The notes beneath the pieces were generated by a model. It did not search any database. It was not told where the DNA came from and saw only the letters and a program-made list of their open reading frames with translations. Both the position numbers and the translations under genes were made by a program. This document shows positions 56,140 through 64,000 of a DNA stretch of 64,000 bases, piece after piece (within the stretch, counting starts at the first letter, position 1; every line of letters starts with the position of its first letter). The DNA comes from Alcaligenes endophyticus (GTDB lineage Bacteria; Pseudomonadota; Gammaproteobacteria; Burkholderiales; Burkholderiaceae_B): NCBI RefSeq assembly GCF_026344035.1, contig NZ_JAPKND010000004.1, positions 124,001 to 188,000 on the forward strand, given 5' to 3'.

Positions 56140-57000
56140 TTAGCGCGCCATCAGCCAAATAAATACGCAGCAACCTAAAGCAATCCGGTACCAAGCAAAC
56201 GGTCGATACGTATGACGTGAGACAAAATACAAAACGGCTTTCACTAATACTAAAGCGCTGAAAAAAGCGGCGACAAAACCAATAGCAATCGCTGATGTTT
56301 GTGCCTCGCTTAGTGCACCACCATTACGGTATAAGTCGTAAACCGTCGCCGCTAACATAGTAGGCATCGCCAAAAAGAAAGAAAACTCAGTCGCTGTTTT
56401 ACGCTGTATTCCTGCCAGCATGCCCCCGACAATGGTCGCCCCAGAACGTGAGGTACCGGGAATCATGGCGACACACTGGGCAAAGCCAACAATCAGTGCC
56501 TGCTTCCAGCTAATTTGCTCTAGGCTGAACGCTGTCGCCGCTTGTTGTACTACGGTATCGTTATTATCGTGATCACTAGCTTTCGCATACTGAGGCTTAC
56601 GCTCTACCCAAAGCATAATAAAACCGCCCCCGATTAACATCACCACAAATACCATAGGATTGCCAAACAACGCTTTGATATATTGTATGGTTAGCGCACC
56701 AATGACGGCAGCGGGTAAAAACGCAATTAATAAGTTACGCGCAAACATAAGCTCACTACGCTCTTTTTTCAGTACACCTGAAATCAACTGCAAAATGCGT
56801 GCACGAAAAATCCAGATCACCGCCAAAATCGAACCGAACTGTATCACCACCTCGAACACCTTATTGTGATCTGAGGCAAAACCAATCCAGTCACCTATCA
56901 GTAGCAGGTGGGCAGTACTAGAAACCGGGATGAACTCGGTAAAACCTTCTATCAGGCCCAACACCAGTGCCTTCAACATATACAAGGTGTGATCAGTCAT
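56140..57000 (-). CDS. uppP: Undecaprenyl-diphosphatase UppP (BacA)
   Basis: 286-residue inner-membrane enzyme that dephosphorylates undecaprenyl pyrophosphate for peptidoglycan lipid recycling; it confers bacitracin tolerance. EGFTEFIPVSSTAHLLL near 18-34 is the active-site motif and PGTSRSGATIVGG near 181-193 the second phosphatase motif; about eight helices. The open frame reaches 57183, but ATG 57000 fits the family start. It lies 19 bases after the TerC/CorC gene. Confidence 0.93.
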   Translation of the reverse strand: MTDHTLYMLKALVLGLIEGFTEFIPVSSTAHLLLIGDWIGFASDHNKVFEVVIQFGSILAVIWIFRARILQLISGVLKKERSELMFARNLLIAFLPAAVIGALTIQYIKALFGNPMVFVVMLIGGGFIMLWVERKPQYAKASDHDNNDTVVQQAATAFSLEQISWKQALIVGFAQCVAMIPGTSRSGATIVGGMLAGIQRKTATEFSFFLAMPTMLAATVYDLYRNGGALSEAQTSAIAIGFVAAFFSALVLVKAVLYFVSRHTYRPFAWYRIALGCCVFIWLMAR

Positions 57001-57019
57001 GAAAACAATATCTCTTCGA

Positions 57020-58600
57020 TTAGTAAGTAGTGTCAATGTCCGGCGTGACAGCCGGGGCGAAATCGTGGCGCTCAAGTAAAACCGACGCAATACGGCGGCT
57101 GTCCAGTTCGAGCACAGTGAAGGTATAACGGCTGTTCCCCCAATCGAAATCACACCGATCTCCAACTTGGGGAAGTTGCCCAAAACGTTTCAACAAATAG
57201 CCTGCCAACGTCGTGTACTCCTCATGTTCGTCTGACAAGCCATCCACACGCAGAAACTGCTGTAAGTGATGCAGATCGGTGGCTCCGTCCAACTGCCACT
57301 TATCGGGTTCTAAACGCCGGATATCCGGCATTTCTCCTTCATCAGGAAAATCACCGGCAATCGCCTCAAAAATATCTAAAGGAGTCACCAGCCCCTCAAT
57401 GGCGCCGAACTCATCACTCACCAGCACCATCTGTCCACCCGACTGTTTAATAATCCCCATTAACTGCAACACCCCGACAGACTCGTAAACATATACGGGT
57501 TCGCGCAAGTTTTGCAGTTGAATACCGCCATGAGCCATTAAATCGGCCAACAGCTCGCTGGTTCTTCCTATGCCCACTACGTGATCTAAGCCACCACGGC
57601 AGACCGGCAGCATACTATGAGACAAGGTGGAAATATAGGACAACTGCGCCTGAGCAGGATCGTTCAGATTGAGCCAACTCACGTCGTTACGCGGTGTCAT
57701 AATGGATTGTGCCGTGCGTTCAGAAAGCATTAAGACTCCGCTCACCATATTGCGCTCTTCTTCGCGAAATACGGCTTGCGGCACACTTGCTTGGGTATAA
57801 GCAGGAAGCTGTTCATCAGGTGCCCCCTTACCCAACATACGCAGCACCGCTTCGGCGGTACGTTCCCGCATCGGGCGTCGCGCTTCAGCCAAGCGCAGGT
57901 TACGCCGGGCCAGTTGATTAAGACTTTCAATCAGAATGGAAAAGGTAATCGCGCTGTAGAGATAGCCCTTAGGTACGTCAAAGCCAAAACCTTCTACGAG
58001 CAAGGAGAAACCAATCATGAGTAAAAAGCACAGGCAAAGCATCACAACACTAGGCCGACTATTCACAAAATTGGTTAAAGGCTTAGAAGCGAGCAACATG
58101 AGAGCAATAGCAATAATGACGGCGGCCATCATAATGGGTAAATGCTGAACCATACCTACTGCCGTCACTACGGCATCAATAGAAAACACAGCATCCAGCA
58201 CAACAATTTGAGCCACAATCACCCAAAAACTGGCATACGCACGCACCGGAGCAGTATGCACCGTACGTATCTCTAAACGCTCATGGAGCTCTAGCGTTCC
58301 TTTAAGCAGCAAAAAAAAGCCGCCACCTATTAGGATTAGGTCGCGAGCCGAAAAATTATGATCAAGAACGCTAAACAAGGGGCTGGTAAGCTGAATAAGG
58401 TAAGACATTACCGTCAACAGCCCCAATCGCATAAGCAAGGCCAAACTTAAACCCACTATGCGCGCACGATCACGCTGCTCTGGAGACAACTTATCAACCA
58501 GAATGGCAATAAATACTAGGTTATCAATGCCCAGCACTATTTCCAGTACGACTAGTGTCAGCAAGCCCGCCCACACCGTGGGATCCAGTAACCAGTCCAT
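57020..58600 (-). CDS. TerC-family membrane protein with CBS and CorC domains (YoaE-like)
   Basis: 526-residue protein with an N-terminal TerC domain of about seven helices ([19 protein letters not shown] near 20-38; [15 protein letters not shown] near 136-150, both with the acidic membrane motif), then two CBS domains (from ~300, [12 protein letters not shown] near 315) and a CorC_HlyC transporter-associated domain ([13 protein letters not shown] near 450). This matches E. coli YoaE/YegH in order and length. TerC proteins are implicated in metal-ion (Mn) efflux to metallate exoenzymes; the substrate here is unknown. Confidence 0.9.
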   Translation of the reverse strand: MDWLLDPTVWAGLLTLVVLEIVLGIDNLVFIAILVDKLSPEQRDRARIVGLSLALLMRLGLLTVMSYLIQLTSPLFSVLDHNFSARDLILIGGGFFLLLKGTLELHERLEIRTVHTAPVRAYASFWVIVAQIVVLDAVFSIDAVVTAVGMVQHLPIMMAAVIIAIALMLLASKPLTNFVNSRPSVVMLCLCFLLMIGFSLLVEGFGFDVPKGYLYSAITFSILIESLNQLARRNLRLAEARRPMRERTAEAVLRMLGKGAPDEQLPAYTQASVPQAVFREEERNMVSGVLMLSERTAQSIMTPRNDVSWLNLNDPAQAQLSYISTLSHSMLPVCRGGLDHVVGIGRTSELLADLMAHGGIQLQNLREPVYVYESVGVLQLMGIIKQSGGQMVLVSDEFGAIEGLVTPLDIFEAIAGDFPDEGEMPDIRRLEPDKWQLDGATDLHHLQQFLRVDGLSDEHEEYTTLAGYLLKRFGQLPQVGDRCDFDWGNSRYTFTVLELDSRRIASVLLERHDFAPAVTPDIDTTY

Positions 58601-58626
58601 CCCTGTAACCCCTTGCTCAGATAAGG

Positions 58627-58652
58627 AAATCCCACTACAAAAAGTGGGATTT
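58627..58652. repeat. Hairpin between suhB and TerC genes
   Basis: AAATCCCACT (58627-58636) and AGTGGGATTT (58643-58652), loop ACAAAA. No poly-U tail on the minus strand, so a processing or attenuation signal is as likely as a terminator. Confidence 0.5.
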
Positions 58653-58662
58653 GATCAAGGAT

Positions 58663-59454
58663 TTAATCTTTCATATAAGACAACATCTGGGGGAACAACT
58701 TAGGCGTTGCCGCTAAAATATTACCCGATTCCTTCCAGGTTTGTTCACCATCGAAGTCAGACACCAAACCGCCTGCCTCGGTAATAAGTAATACACCTGC
58801 AGCAAGGTCCCATGGTTTTAATCCTGTAGCGCAAAAGCCATCTAGGCGGCCACACGCCACATACGCCAAATCAAGTACTGTTGCACCAACACGACGCACT
58901 GCTGCACATTCAGACAACATTTCTGCAAATGGCGAACTGCGTCCTGGTCCATAACCAGACTCGGCCACATGCGCACCAATTAAGGCATCGTGATAGCGAG
59001 TTAAGCCTGACACACGCACGCGCCTGTCGTTAACAAAGGCGCCACCCCCACGACTCGCGGAGAAGATCTCGTTACGGTTAGTGTCGAAAATAACCGCATG
59101 CTGTGCTTGCCCACGGTGCAACAAAGCAATAGAGATCGCGTAAAAAGGAAAGCCGTGAATAAAGTTGGTTGTACCATCAAGGGGGTCAATCACCCACTGA
59201 TACTCGGGCGTTTCATCACTTTGACCTGCTAAGGGCATACGTACACCGCCCTCTTCACCTATAAAACCATGATCAGGATACGCCTCGGACAACACTTCAA
59301 TAATCGCTTCTTCTGCAGCACGATCTACTTCCGTGACATAATCTTTAGGGCCTTTACGCGCAACAGAAAGACGCTCCAGTTCAAGACTGGCGCGGTTGAT
59401 AATATTGCCAGCACGGCGAGCCGCCTTGATGGCGGTATTTAGCATCGGGTGCAT
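58663..59454 (-). CDS. suhB: Inositol monophosphatase family protein SuhB
   Basis: 263-residue Mg-dependent phosphatase fold. GEEGG near 67-71, DPLDGTTNFIHGFPF near 88-102 with the metal-binding Asp residues, and WDLAAGVLLITEAGG near 215-229 are the IMPase signatures. In bacteria SuhB also acts in rRNA antitermination and processing. ATG 59454 (GGAA seven bases before) is chosen over ATG 59478. Divergent from trmJ. Confidence 0.92.
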   Translation of the reverse strand: MHPMLNTAIKAARRAGNIINRASLELERLSVARKGPKDYVTEVDRAAEEAIIEVLSEAYPDHGFIGEEGGVRMPLAGQSDETPEYQWVIDPLDGTTNFIHGFPFYAISIALLHRGQAQHAVIFDTNRNEIFSASRGGGAFVNDRRVRVSGLTRYHDALIGAHVAESGYGPGRSSPFAEMLSECAAVRRVGATVLDLAYVACGRLDGFCATGLKPWDLAAGVLLITEAGGLVSDFDGEQTWKESGNILAATPKLFPQMLSYMKD

Positions 59455-59559
59455 AAGATTCCGTTTTTTAACAATCAATCGACCTGTACGTAATCCAACT
59501 GTGCCGCAAAGGCATCCCAGTCTTACACGACAAGTATCTTTTCAAACCAGCTATTTTAA

Positions 59560-60414
59560 ATGACTCAGACACAAGCAACGGCATTTAGTCAAAATTTTGC
59601 CCAGGTTCGCTTCATTATGGTGCAACCTAGCCACCCTGGTAATGTAGGAGCAGCCGCCCGCGCCATTAAAACGATGGGCTTTCACCAACTTTGCCTCGTT
59701 AATCCAAAAGATCCTAACGTACTACAGCATCCTGAGGCACAGTCTTTAGCCAGTGGCGCTACCGACATTCTAGCCCAGGCCAGTGTAGTATCCACCTTAG
59801 CCCAAGCCCTAGAGCCGGTTACCCTGGCTTTTGCGCTCACTGCCAGGGCGCGCTATTTAGGGCCACCACCTTTAGATATACGTCAAACTGCCGAACTTAG
59901 TCGCCAGCACTTGGACCAACACGCAGGCCAAGTAGCTATTGTATTGGGTACTGAGCGTGTCGGGCTAGAAAATGAACATATTAGTCTATGCCAATACCTC
60001 TGTCACATCCCCGCCAATCCGGAATACAGCTCTCTTAACGTCGCCCAAGCGCTGCAGTTAGCGGCATGGGAAATGCGCTACGCCTTGCTGAGCAATACCG
60101 GCGTTGACCTGCTCCCTCATACCGAGGGTAAGGCAGATCCAGGGAAACGTTTAGCCAGCAATGAGAAAGTACATGCTTTACTTGAGCACTGGGAGCGTGC
60201 GATTGAAGGCGTAAAGTTTTTAGACCCTAAGCACCCCAAGAAACTGGTGCCCCGCATGCAACATATGTTTGTCCGCAATCAACTAAGCCAAGACGAAGTG
60301 GATATGCTACGCGGTTTGTGTACCGCGATGATTAAAACGGCCAAAGCTGCGGGCTACTATGTCCCCGAAACACGAAGGGATATGCCCGACGAGCCAAAAA
60401 ACATGCAAGAATAA
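59560..60414 (+). CDS. trmJ: tRNA (Cm32/Um32) methyltransferase TrmJ
   Basis: 284-residue SPOUT methyltransferase that 2'-O-methylates nucleotide 32 of tRNAs. HPGNVGAAARAIKTMGF near 24-40 starts the SPOUT domain; GTERVGLENEHISLCQ near 130-145 and IPANPEYSSLNVAQALQLAAWEMR near 151-174 form the knot. A C-terminal extension from about 195 (TrmJ-type) is present. Six bases precede cysE. Confidence 0.93.
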   Translation: MTQTQATAFSQNFAQVRFIMVQPSHPGNVGAAARAIKTMGFHQLCLVNPKDPNVLQHPEAQSLASGATDILAQASVVSTLAQALEPVTLAFALTARARYLGPPPLDIRQTAELSRQHLDQHAGQVAIVLGTERVGLENEHISLCQYLCHIPANPEYSSLNVAQALQLAAWEMRYALLSNTGVDLLPHTEGKADPGKRLASNEKVHALLEHWERAIEGVKFLDPKHPKKLVPRMQHMFVRNQLSQDEVDMLRGLCTAMIKTAKAAGYYVPETRRDMPDEPKNMQE

Positions 60415-60420
60415 ACACCT

Positions 60421-61299
60421 ATGTTTAGTCAATTACGCGAAGATATACAGTGCATCCTGCAACGAGACCCCGCGGCGCGCAGCCGCCTAGAGGTTCTCAC
60501 CTGCTATCCCGGGCTGCACGCTATTTTAATCCATCGTATGGCCCACGGCCTATGGAAACGGCGGCTTTACTGGTTGGCTCGTTTTTGCTCACATGTGGGT
60601 CGAATGCTGACAGGCTTAGAAATTCACCCTGGGGCACAAATAGGCAGACGTGTATTTTTTGACCATGGCTTTGGTGTGGTAGTTGGCGAAACGGCTGTTA
60701 TAGGTGACGACTGTACGATTTATCAAGGCGTCACACTAGGCGGCACTAGCCTTTACAAAGGCACCAAGCGCCACCCTACTCTAGAGGCGGGTGTCGTGGT
60801 TGGCGCCGGCGCACAAATCTTGGGCGGTTTTACCGTGGGTGCAGGGGCTCGCATTGGCTCTAATGCGGTAGTGGTCAAACCTGTACCAGCCGGAGCCACT
60901 GCGGTTGGTAACCCTGCGCGTATTATTAGCAAGCGCGATATTTCCACTCCTAGCACTGATGAACAGCTTAGCGCCGCACCCGAATCAGCCCCAACCCCGC
61001 ACTCCCCCTGTCAAGCAAGCGACCTGCAGCAAAGCTCCTTACTAGAGCTACTAAAACAATCACGCACTAACAACGACATAACAGACAAAAATATCGGAAG
61101 CACCGCTTTCGAAGCCTACGCGGTGGGTGCACAGGCCAATGACCCCTTAACTACGGTCTTACACGAGCTTATTACGCATACTGCACAACAAGACGCTCGA
61201 ATCCATCGACTATGTCAAGCGCTGGAAAGCTTAGGACAAGGCATTGAAAATGGCCAAACTCCTTTGGATGTCGAACGACTGAACAAAATGGTCGAATAG
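60421..61299 (+). CDS. cysE: Serine O-acetyltransferase CysE
   Basis: 292-residue CysE that acetylates L-serine to O-acetylserine for cysteine synthesis. The left-handed beta-helix runs from [24 protein letters not shown] (near residue 67) through [22 protein letters not shown] (near 101) to AVGNPARII near 161. The N-terminal helical domain is short (about 60 residues, the SrpH type). After about residue 170 comes a long, polar, Pro/Gln/Ser/Thr-rich tail absent from most CysE, ending in a possible helix ([20 protein letters not shown]). Confidence 0.9.
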   Translation: MFSQLREDIQCILQRDPAARSRLEVLTCYPGLHAILIHRMAHGLWKRRLYWLARFCSHVGRMLTGLEIHPGAQIGRRVFFDHGFGVVVGETAVIGDDCTIYQGVTLGGTSLYKGTKRHPTLEAGVVVGAGAQILGGFTVGAGARIGSNAVVVKPVPAGATAVGNPARIISKRDISTPSTDEQLSAAPESAPTPHSPCQASDLQQSSLLELLKQSRTNNDITDKNIGSTAFEAYAVGAQANDPLTTVLHELITHTAQQDARIHRLCQALESLGQGIENGQTPLDVERLNKMVE

Positions 61300-61338
61300 A
61301 GTGAAGATCTGTGTATAAGTTATTCTCAAACTCACCTC

Positions 61339-62121
61339 ATGGATACATCAAAAGACACTGACACGGCAGGCCCACGCACCTTGCAACGTGGTTTGCTATT
61401 ACTAAAAACCTTGCAACAAGCCGCAGGGCAAGGCTTGAGCGTCACAGAGCTATCACGTTTAACACAGTTACAACGACCCACTATTTATCGACTATTAGCC
61501 GCGCTGATTGCGCACAATTTAGTAGCTAAGCACCCCACAAGACTTCGTTACCAAGCATTACAAACAGCCACTAACAACATTACGGAGCAAGATTCCCGCA
61601 TTTGCATCATGCAGCCCCTTATGAGGCAACTGGCTCAAGAAACAGGCGACGCCGTTTTTTTAGTGGTACGTGAGGGCCATGAGTCAGTCAGCTTATGGCG
61701 TGAAATTGGTGCTTATCCCGTGCAAATTTTGGCAACTTATGCTGGAAAACGTCAGCCTCTTGGAGTAGGTTCCGGAAGCATGGCCTACTTAGCCAAGCTT
61801 GACGATCAGAGCATCCATGAAATCATTGCTCATAATGCGGAGCGTTTAGAACAATACGGCGGCATGACACAACGGGACATGTGGCAGTTGATCGAAAACA
61901 CCCGAATACGTGGCTATTCGGTTGTAGGCAACTATGCCGTACGTGGTGCGCTAGGAGTTGGATGTGCAATGTGCGACCAAAAAGGCCAACCCATTTTGGC
62001 GCTAAGCATTACTGCCATTACCGAGCGCATGCATGCTCAACGCCAAAAGGAAATTGCACTGTTATTGCGGCAAGCGCTCAATAGCGCTGCCAGCCACTTT
62101 AGTGCTTCTTGTCAAGATTGA
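61339..62121 (+). CDS. IclR-family transcriptional regulator
   Basis: 260-residue IclR protein. The N-terminal winged helix is in LLLLKTLQQAAGQGLSVTELSRLTQLQRPTIYRLLAAL near 19-56, and the C-terminal effector domain runs from ~85 with GKRQPLGVGSGSMAYLA near 139-155. The target is unclear, since neither neighbour is a typical IclR-controlled catabolic gene. It overlaps the convergent mscS gene by 23 bases. Confidence 0.9.
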   Translation: MDTSKDTDTAGPRTLQRGLLLLKTLQQAAGQGLSVTELSRLTQLQRPTIYRLLAALIAHNLVAKHPTRLRYQALQTATNNITEQDSRICIMQPLMRQLAQETGDAVFLVVREGHESVSLWREIGAYPVQILATYAGKRQPLGVGSGSMAYLAKLDDQSIHEIIAHNAERLEQYGGMTQRDMWQLIENTRIRGYSVVGNYAVRGALGVGCAMCDQKGQPILALSITAITERMHAQRQKEIALLLRQALNSAASHFSASCQD

Positions 62122-62929
62122 CTGCGTATACCTGCCGCGCAGGCACTGGCATTTGAAAGCCAGCCTGAGCTAACGTTTTGACTATGTCTTTATGCAGTTC
62201 AAAGCGCAAATTCCAATAGTCTTCGACATTTGCCCACGCCCTAATATTCACACTCACGACGCTTTCTTTGTAGCCCATTGCCATGACTTGTGGAGCAGGA
62301 TCTTGCAACACATCGCTGCGTGCGCTGACTAACTTGGTTAACAGATCAATCGCTTGGTCTACATCATCACCATAACGTACGCCCACCTCTATATCGAGAC
62401 GACGGGTTTTATTACGGCTGTAGTTAATAATAGGGTTGCCCCAGATCAGGCTATTCGGTAAGGTGAAATAAATGCCATCCGCTTGTACAAAGGTACTGAC
62501 AAATAAACCCACCTCGTGTACCGTCCCGTCGCCCTTGCCTACCACGGACACAAACTCACCTGCGCGCAAGGGACGTAATACCAGCAGCATGATGCCTGCA
62601 GCGATATTTTGTAGCGTGCCCTGTAAGGCCAAGCCTATCGCTAAACCGGCGGCACCTAAAATGGCAATAATACTGGCCGTTTGAACACCAAACCGAGCCA
62701 ATACCGCAATAATCACAAAGATACGAATTGCCCAAATCACCACAGACTGAGCAATAGGCACGACGGTGTGGTCTATTTGGGAGGCTCGTCTGATTATCCG
62801 CTCTACCGCACGACCCGCCAATGACGAAATCCACCAGCCCACCACCAATATGACTAGAGATAAAAGCAAATTCAAGGCTATTTGCTCGAAAGCTGACAAA
62901 TCACTGGCCCAAAGGCTGACACTTTCCAT
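62099..62929 (-). CDS. mscS: Small-conductance mechanosensitive channel (MscS)
   Basis: 276-residue inner-membrane channel that opens under turgor. Three N-terminal helices are followed by the pore-lining TM3 (GAAGLAIGLALQGTLQNIAAG near 96-116), the MscS beta domain (LRPLRAGEFVSVVGKGDGTVHEVGLF near 121-146) and the C-terminal cytoplasmic cage. Length is near E. coli MscS (286). Its promoter is in the AT-rich region with DnaA boxes. Confidence 0.92.
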   Translation of the reverse strand: MESVSLWASDLSAFEQIALNLLLSLVILVVGWWISSLAGRAVERIIRRASQIDHTVVPIAQSVVIWAIRIFVIIAVLARFGVQTASIIAILGAAGLAIGLALQGTLQNIAAGIMLLVLRPLRAGEFVSVVGKGDGTVHEVGLFVSTFVQADGIYFTLPNSLIWGNPIINYSRNKTRRLDIEVGVRYGDDVDQAIDLLTKLVSARSDVLQDPAPQVMAMGYKESVVSVNIRAWANVEDYWNLRFELHKDIVKTLAQAGFQMPVPARQVYAVNLDKKH

Positions 62930-63401
62930 GCGTTAACTCCTGCTAGCTGACGAAAGGCTTAAATAATAGCCGCTTATGGTTCGGAAACTCAAACGAGATC
63001 ACACTTCCACTTATCCCCAAAGCATGTGGATAGCATTATTAACAAGCTGGGCAAAATGCAAATAAAACGTTAAAAATCAACAATTTAAAATAACTGATAA
63101 AAAATCAGTCATATCCACATTAGGCGCCTTAGCTTATCCACTTATTCTGTGGATAACACTAAGATAAGCAAGTGCACAGATAAAAATAAACCTTTAATAA
63201 CAATAGACTACAAGAAAAGACTGGTTTTTTTACAGAATATGTTATTTTTTGCAAAAAAACCAAGCTCAGCTAAGAAGGTCGTTAAGCCTTCAGCTTTATC
63301 CACAAAAATTGTGCATAACTTGGCGGATAATACTTGGAATAAATACTTTTATCTTTGAAAATCAACCACTTAAAAACCAAGCACACACAACGCCCATTCT
63401 T
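62930..63401. other. Candidate replication origin: DnaA-box cluster in an A/T-rich gap
   Basis: 472 bases without a convincing gene. DnaA-box matches to TTATNCACA: 63011-63019 (8/9), 63025-63033 (reverse, 8/9), 63111-63119 (8/9), 63134-63142 (8/9), 63148-63156 (reverse, perfect), 63296-63304 (perfect) and 63310-63318 (reverse, perfect). Perfect IHF consensus WATCAANNNNTTR matches are at 63075-63087 and 63360-63372. A/T-rich blocks at 63061-63110, 63181-63260 and 63320-63400 could unwind. Neither dnaA nor dnaN, parA or mnmG is in view, so a datA/DARS-like regulatory cluster remains possible. The mscS promoter must also lie here. Confidence 0.6.
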
Positions 63402-64000
63402 TTATATTTTTCGCCATACAGAAGCTAACCATGCCTGTTGAGCATGGGGCACTCCCGCTGGGCGGTAGTAATGATCAATCGCTTCAAATTGGGCTTGCTC
63501 TACTCGCTCACGCCACTCTTGCCAGTCGTAATACACACCATAGCGACCAGCCTGCCAGCCTTCTTGCCCCTGCCCACGAGGATTAGACGTGAATAGCACC
63601 CCGCCTGGGCGTAAACATTGATGTAGCTGTGCTAACACGGAGGCAATATGTGTTCTAGGCACATGAAAAAGTACGGCATTTGCAAACACCCCATCAAAGC
63701 GCTCTGCCGGCAGGTCTAGGGTCAATAAGTCTTGATGCCACACGGGACAAGCAGTGTATTGCTGGGCCATTTGAACAAATGCAGCGCAGCCATCTAAGCC
63801 TACGGGGTTATGACCCAACTCATGAAAATGTTTAATATCCCGCCCCGGCCCACACCCCAAATCAAGTATGTCTAAAGCGCCAGTAGATGGCAGTGCGCCC
63901 AAGAGAGCCTGTATATTTTGACTAACATCATGATCGCGCGTACCTTCCCAAAACTGTTCAGCATTGGCTTGATAATGCGCTAGGGTACGAGTTGCGGATT
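63402..64000 (-). CDS. Class I SAM-dependent methyltransferase, 5' end beyond window
   Basis: 199 residues are visible; the frame stays open from 63902 to the window edge at 64000 (preceding residues include HYQANAEQFWEGTRDHDVSQ), so the true start lies outside. Motif I is ILDLGCGPGRDIKHF, followed by GLDGCAAFVQMA, a DLLTLDLPAERFDGVFANAVLFHVP block and LRPGGVLFTSNPRG. It belongs to a small-molecule methyltransferase group (YxxNAxxFWxGTRDHDVSQN opening); the substrate is unknown. No link to the origin candidate is implied. Confidence 0.85.
   Translation of the reverse strand, partial: SATRTLAHYQANAEQFWEGTRDHDVSQNIQALLGALPSTGALDILDLGCGPGRDIKHFHELGHNPVGLDGCAAFVQMAQQYTACPVWHQDLLTLDLPAERFDGVFANAVLFHVPRTHIASVLAQLHQCLRPGGVLFTSNPRGQGQEGWQAGRYGVYYDWQEWRERVEQAQFEAIDHYYRPAGVPHAQQAWLASVWRKI

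Noticed and set aside
57001-57183. N-terminal extension of UppP
   Set aside because: It would overlap the TerC/CorC gene; UppP homologues begin at the equivalent of ATG 57000.
63149-63358. Short open frame in the A/T-rich gap
   Set aside because: It runs straight through DnaA boxes, is Lys/Asn-rich as expected from A/T-rich DNA, has no ribosome site and no recognisable domain.
1-64000. Prophage, insertion sequence, CRISPR array or integron
   Set aside because: No transposase, integrase, repeat-spacer pattern or phage gene was seen; all accessory regions are metabolic operons.

Overview
This 64-kb window is ordinary chromosomal DNA of moderate GC content, most likely from a betaproteobacterium of the Alcaligenaceae (Oligella/Paenalcaligenes/Pelistega-like; an inference from the block lysC - tilS - accA - DNA glycosylase - cysS - TPR protein - cyclophilin - lpxH and from suhB facing trmJ-cysE). 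I see no phage, transposase, CRISPR array or rRNA. Genes are tightly packed; about 69% of the genes left of 63 kb (43 of 62) lie on the minus strand.

Layout. (1) 0-3.2 kb, plus strand: an adenine/adenosine deaminase, the 3-methyladenine glycosylase mpg, an I78-type inhibitor lipoprotein, a hotdog protein and wrbA. (2) 3.2-4.8 kb: an FMN L-lactate dehydrogenase and tRNA-Arg(ACG). (3) 4.9-14.2 kb, minus: a hydantoin/cyclic-amide catabolic operon (D-hydantoinase-type amidohydrolase, polar amino-acid ABC importer, DapA-like aldolase, Asp/Glu/hydantoin racemase, FAD-linked 2-hydroxyacid dehydrogenase, atypical SDR, GST), with a divergent LysR gene. (4) 15.4-18.8 kb: an OsmF/YehZYXW-type osmoprotectant importer. 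(5) 19.3-21.4 kb: a PaaY/CaiE-like hexapeptide protein, a small membrane protein and an isochorismatase-fold hydrolase. (6) 21.8-31 kb: a cytoplasmic S41-family protein with a complete peptide ABC importer, a LysR gene and an unknown beta-propeller protein. (7) 31-33 kb: a DAO-type flavoprotein and an exported protein of unknown function.

(8) 33.1-47.6 kb, minus: the most interesting locus, twelve co-directional genes. It holds a dipeptide-type ABC importer, a ThDP enzyme, an acetylpolyamine-amidohydrolase-like deacetylase, a PuuC-like aldehyde dehydrogenase, an SDR, an APH-fold kinase translationally coupled to a class III PLP enzyme, an M20 carbamoylase-type hydrolase and an Lrp/AsnC regulator. 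The kinase plus class III PLP enzyme pair resembles hydroxylysine kinase plus phosphohydroxylysine phospho-lyase. I propose that the locus imports and degrades an acylated hydroxy-amine or hydroxylysine-type compound; this is a hypothesis.

(9) 47.9-62.9 kb: housekeeping genes: tRNA-Ser(GCT), lysC, tilS, accA, DNA glycosylase, cysS, TPR protein, cyclophilin, lpxH, uppP, a TerC/CorC membrane protein, suhB, trmJ, cysE, an IclR regulator and an MscS channel. (10) 62.93-63.40 kb: an A/T-rich gap with seven DnaA-box matches and two IHF consensus matches, a credible replication-origin candidate; the minus-strand bias to its left agrees with a fork moving leftward. (11) The right edge holds a methyltransferase cut by the window end.

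Recurrent design: all three importer operons in which the solute-binding-protein gene precedes other transporter genes have a GC-rich hairpin directly after it, a probable device to keep binding protein in excess over membrane components.
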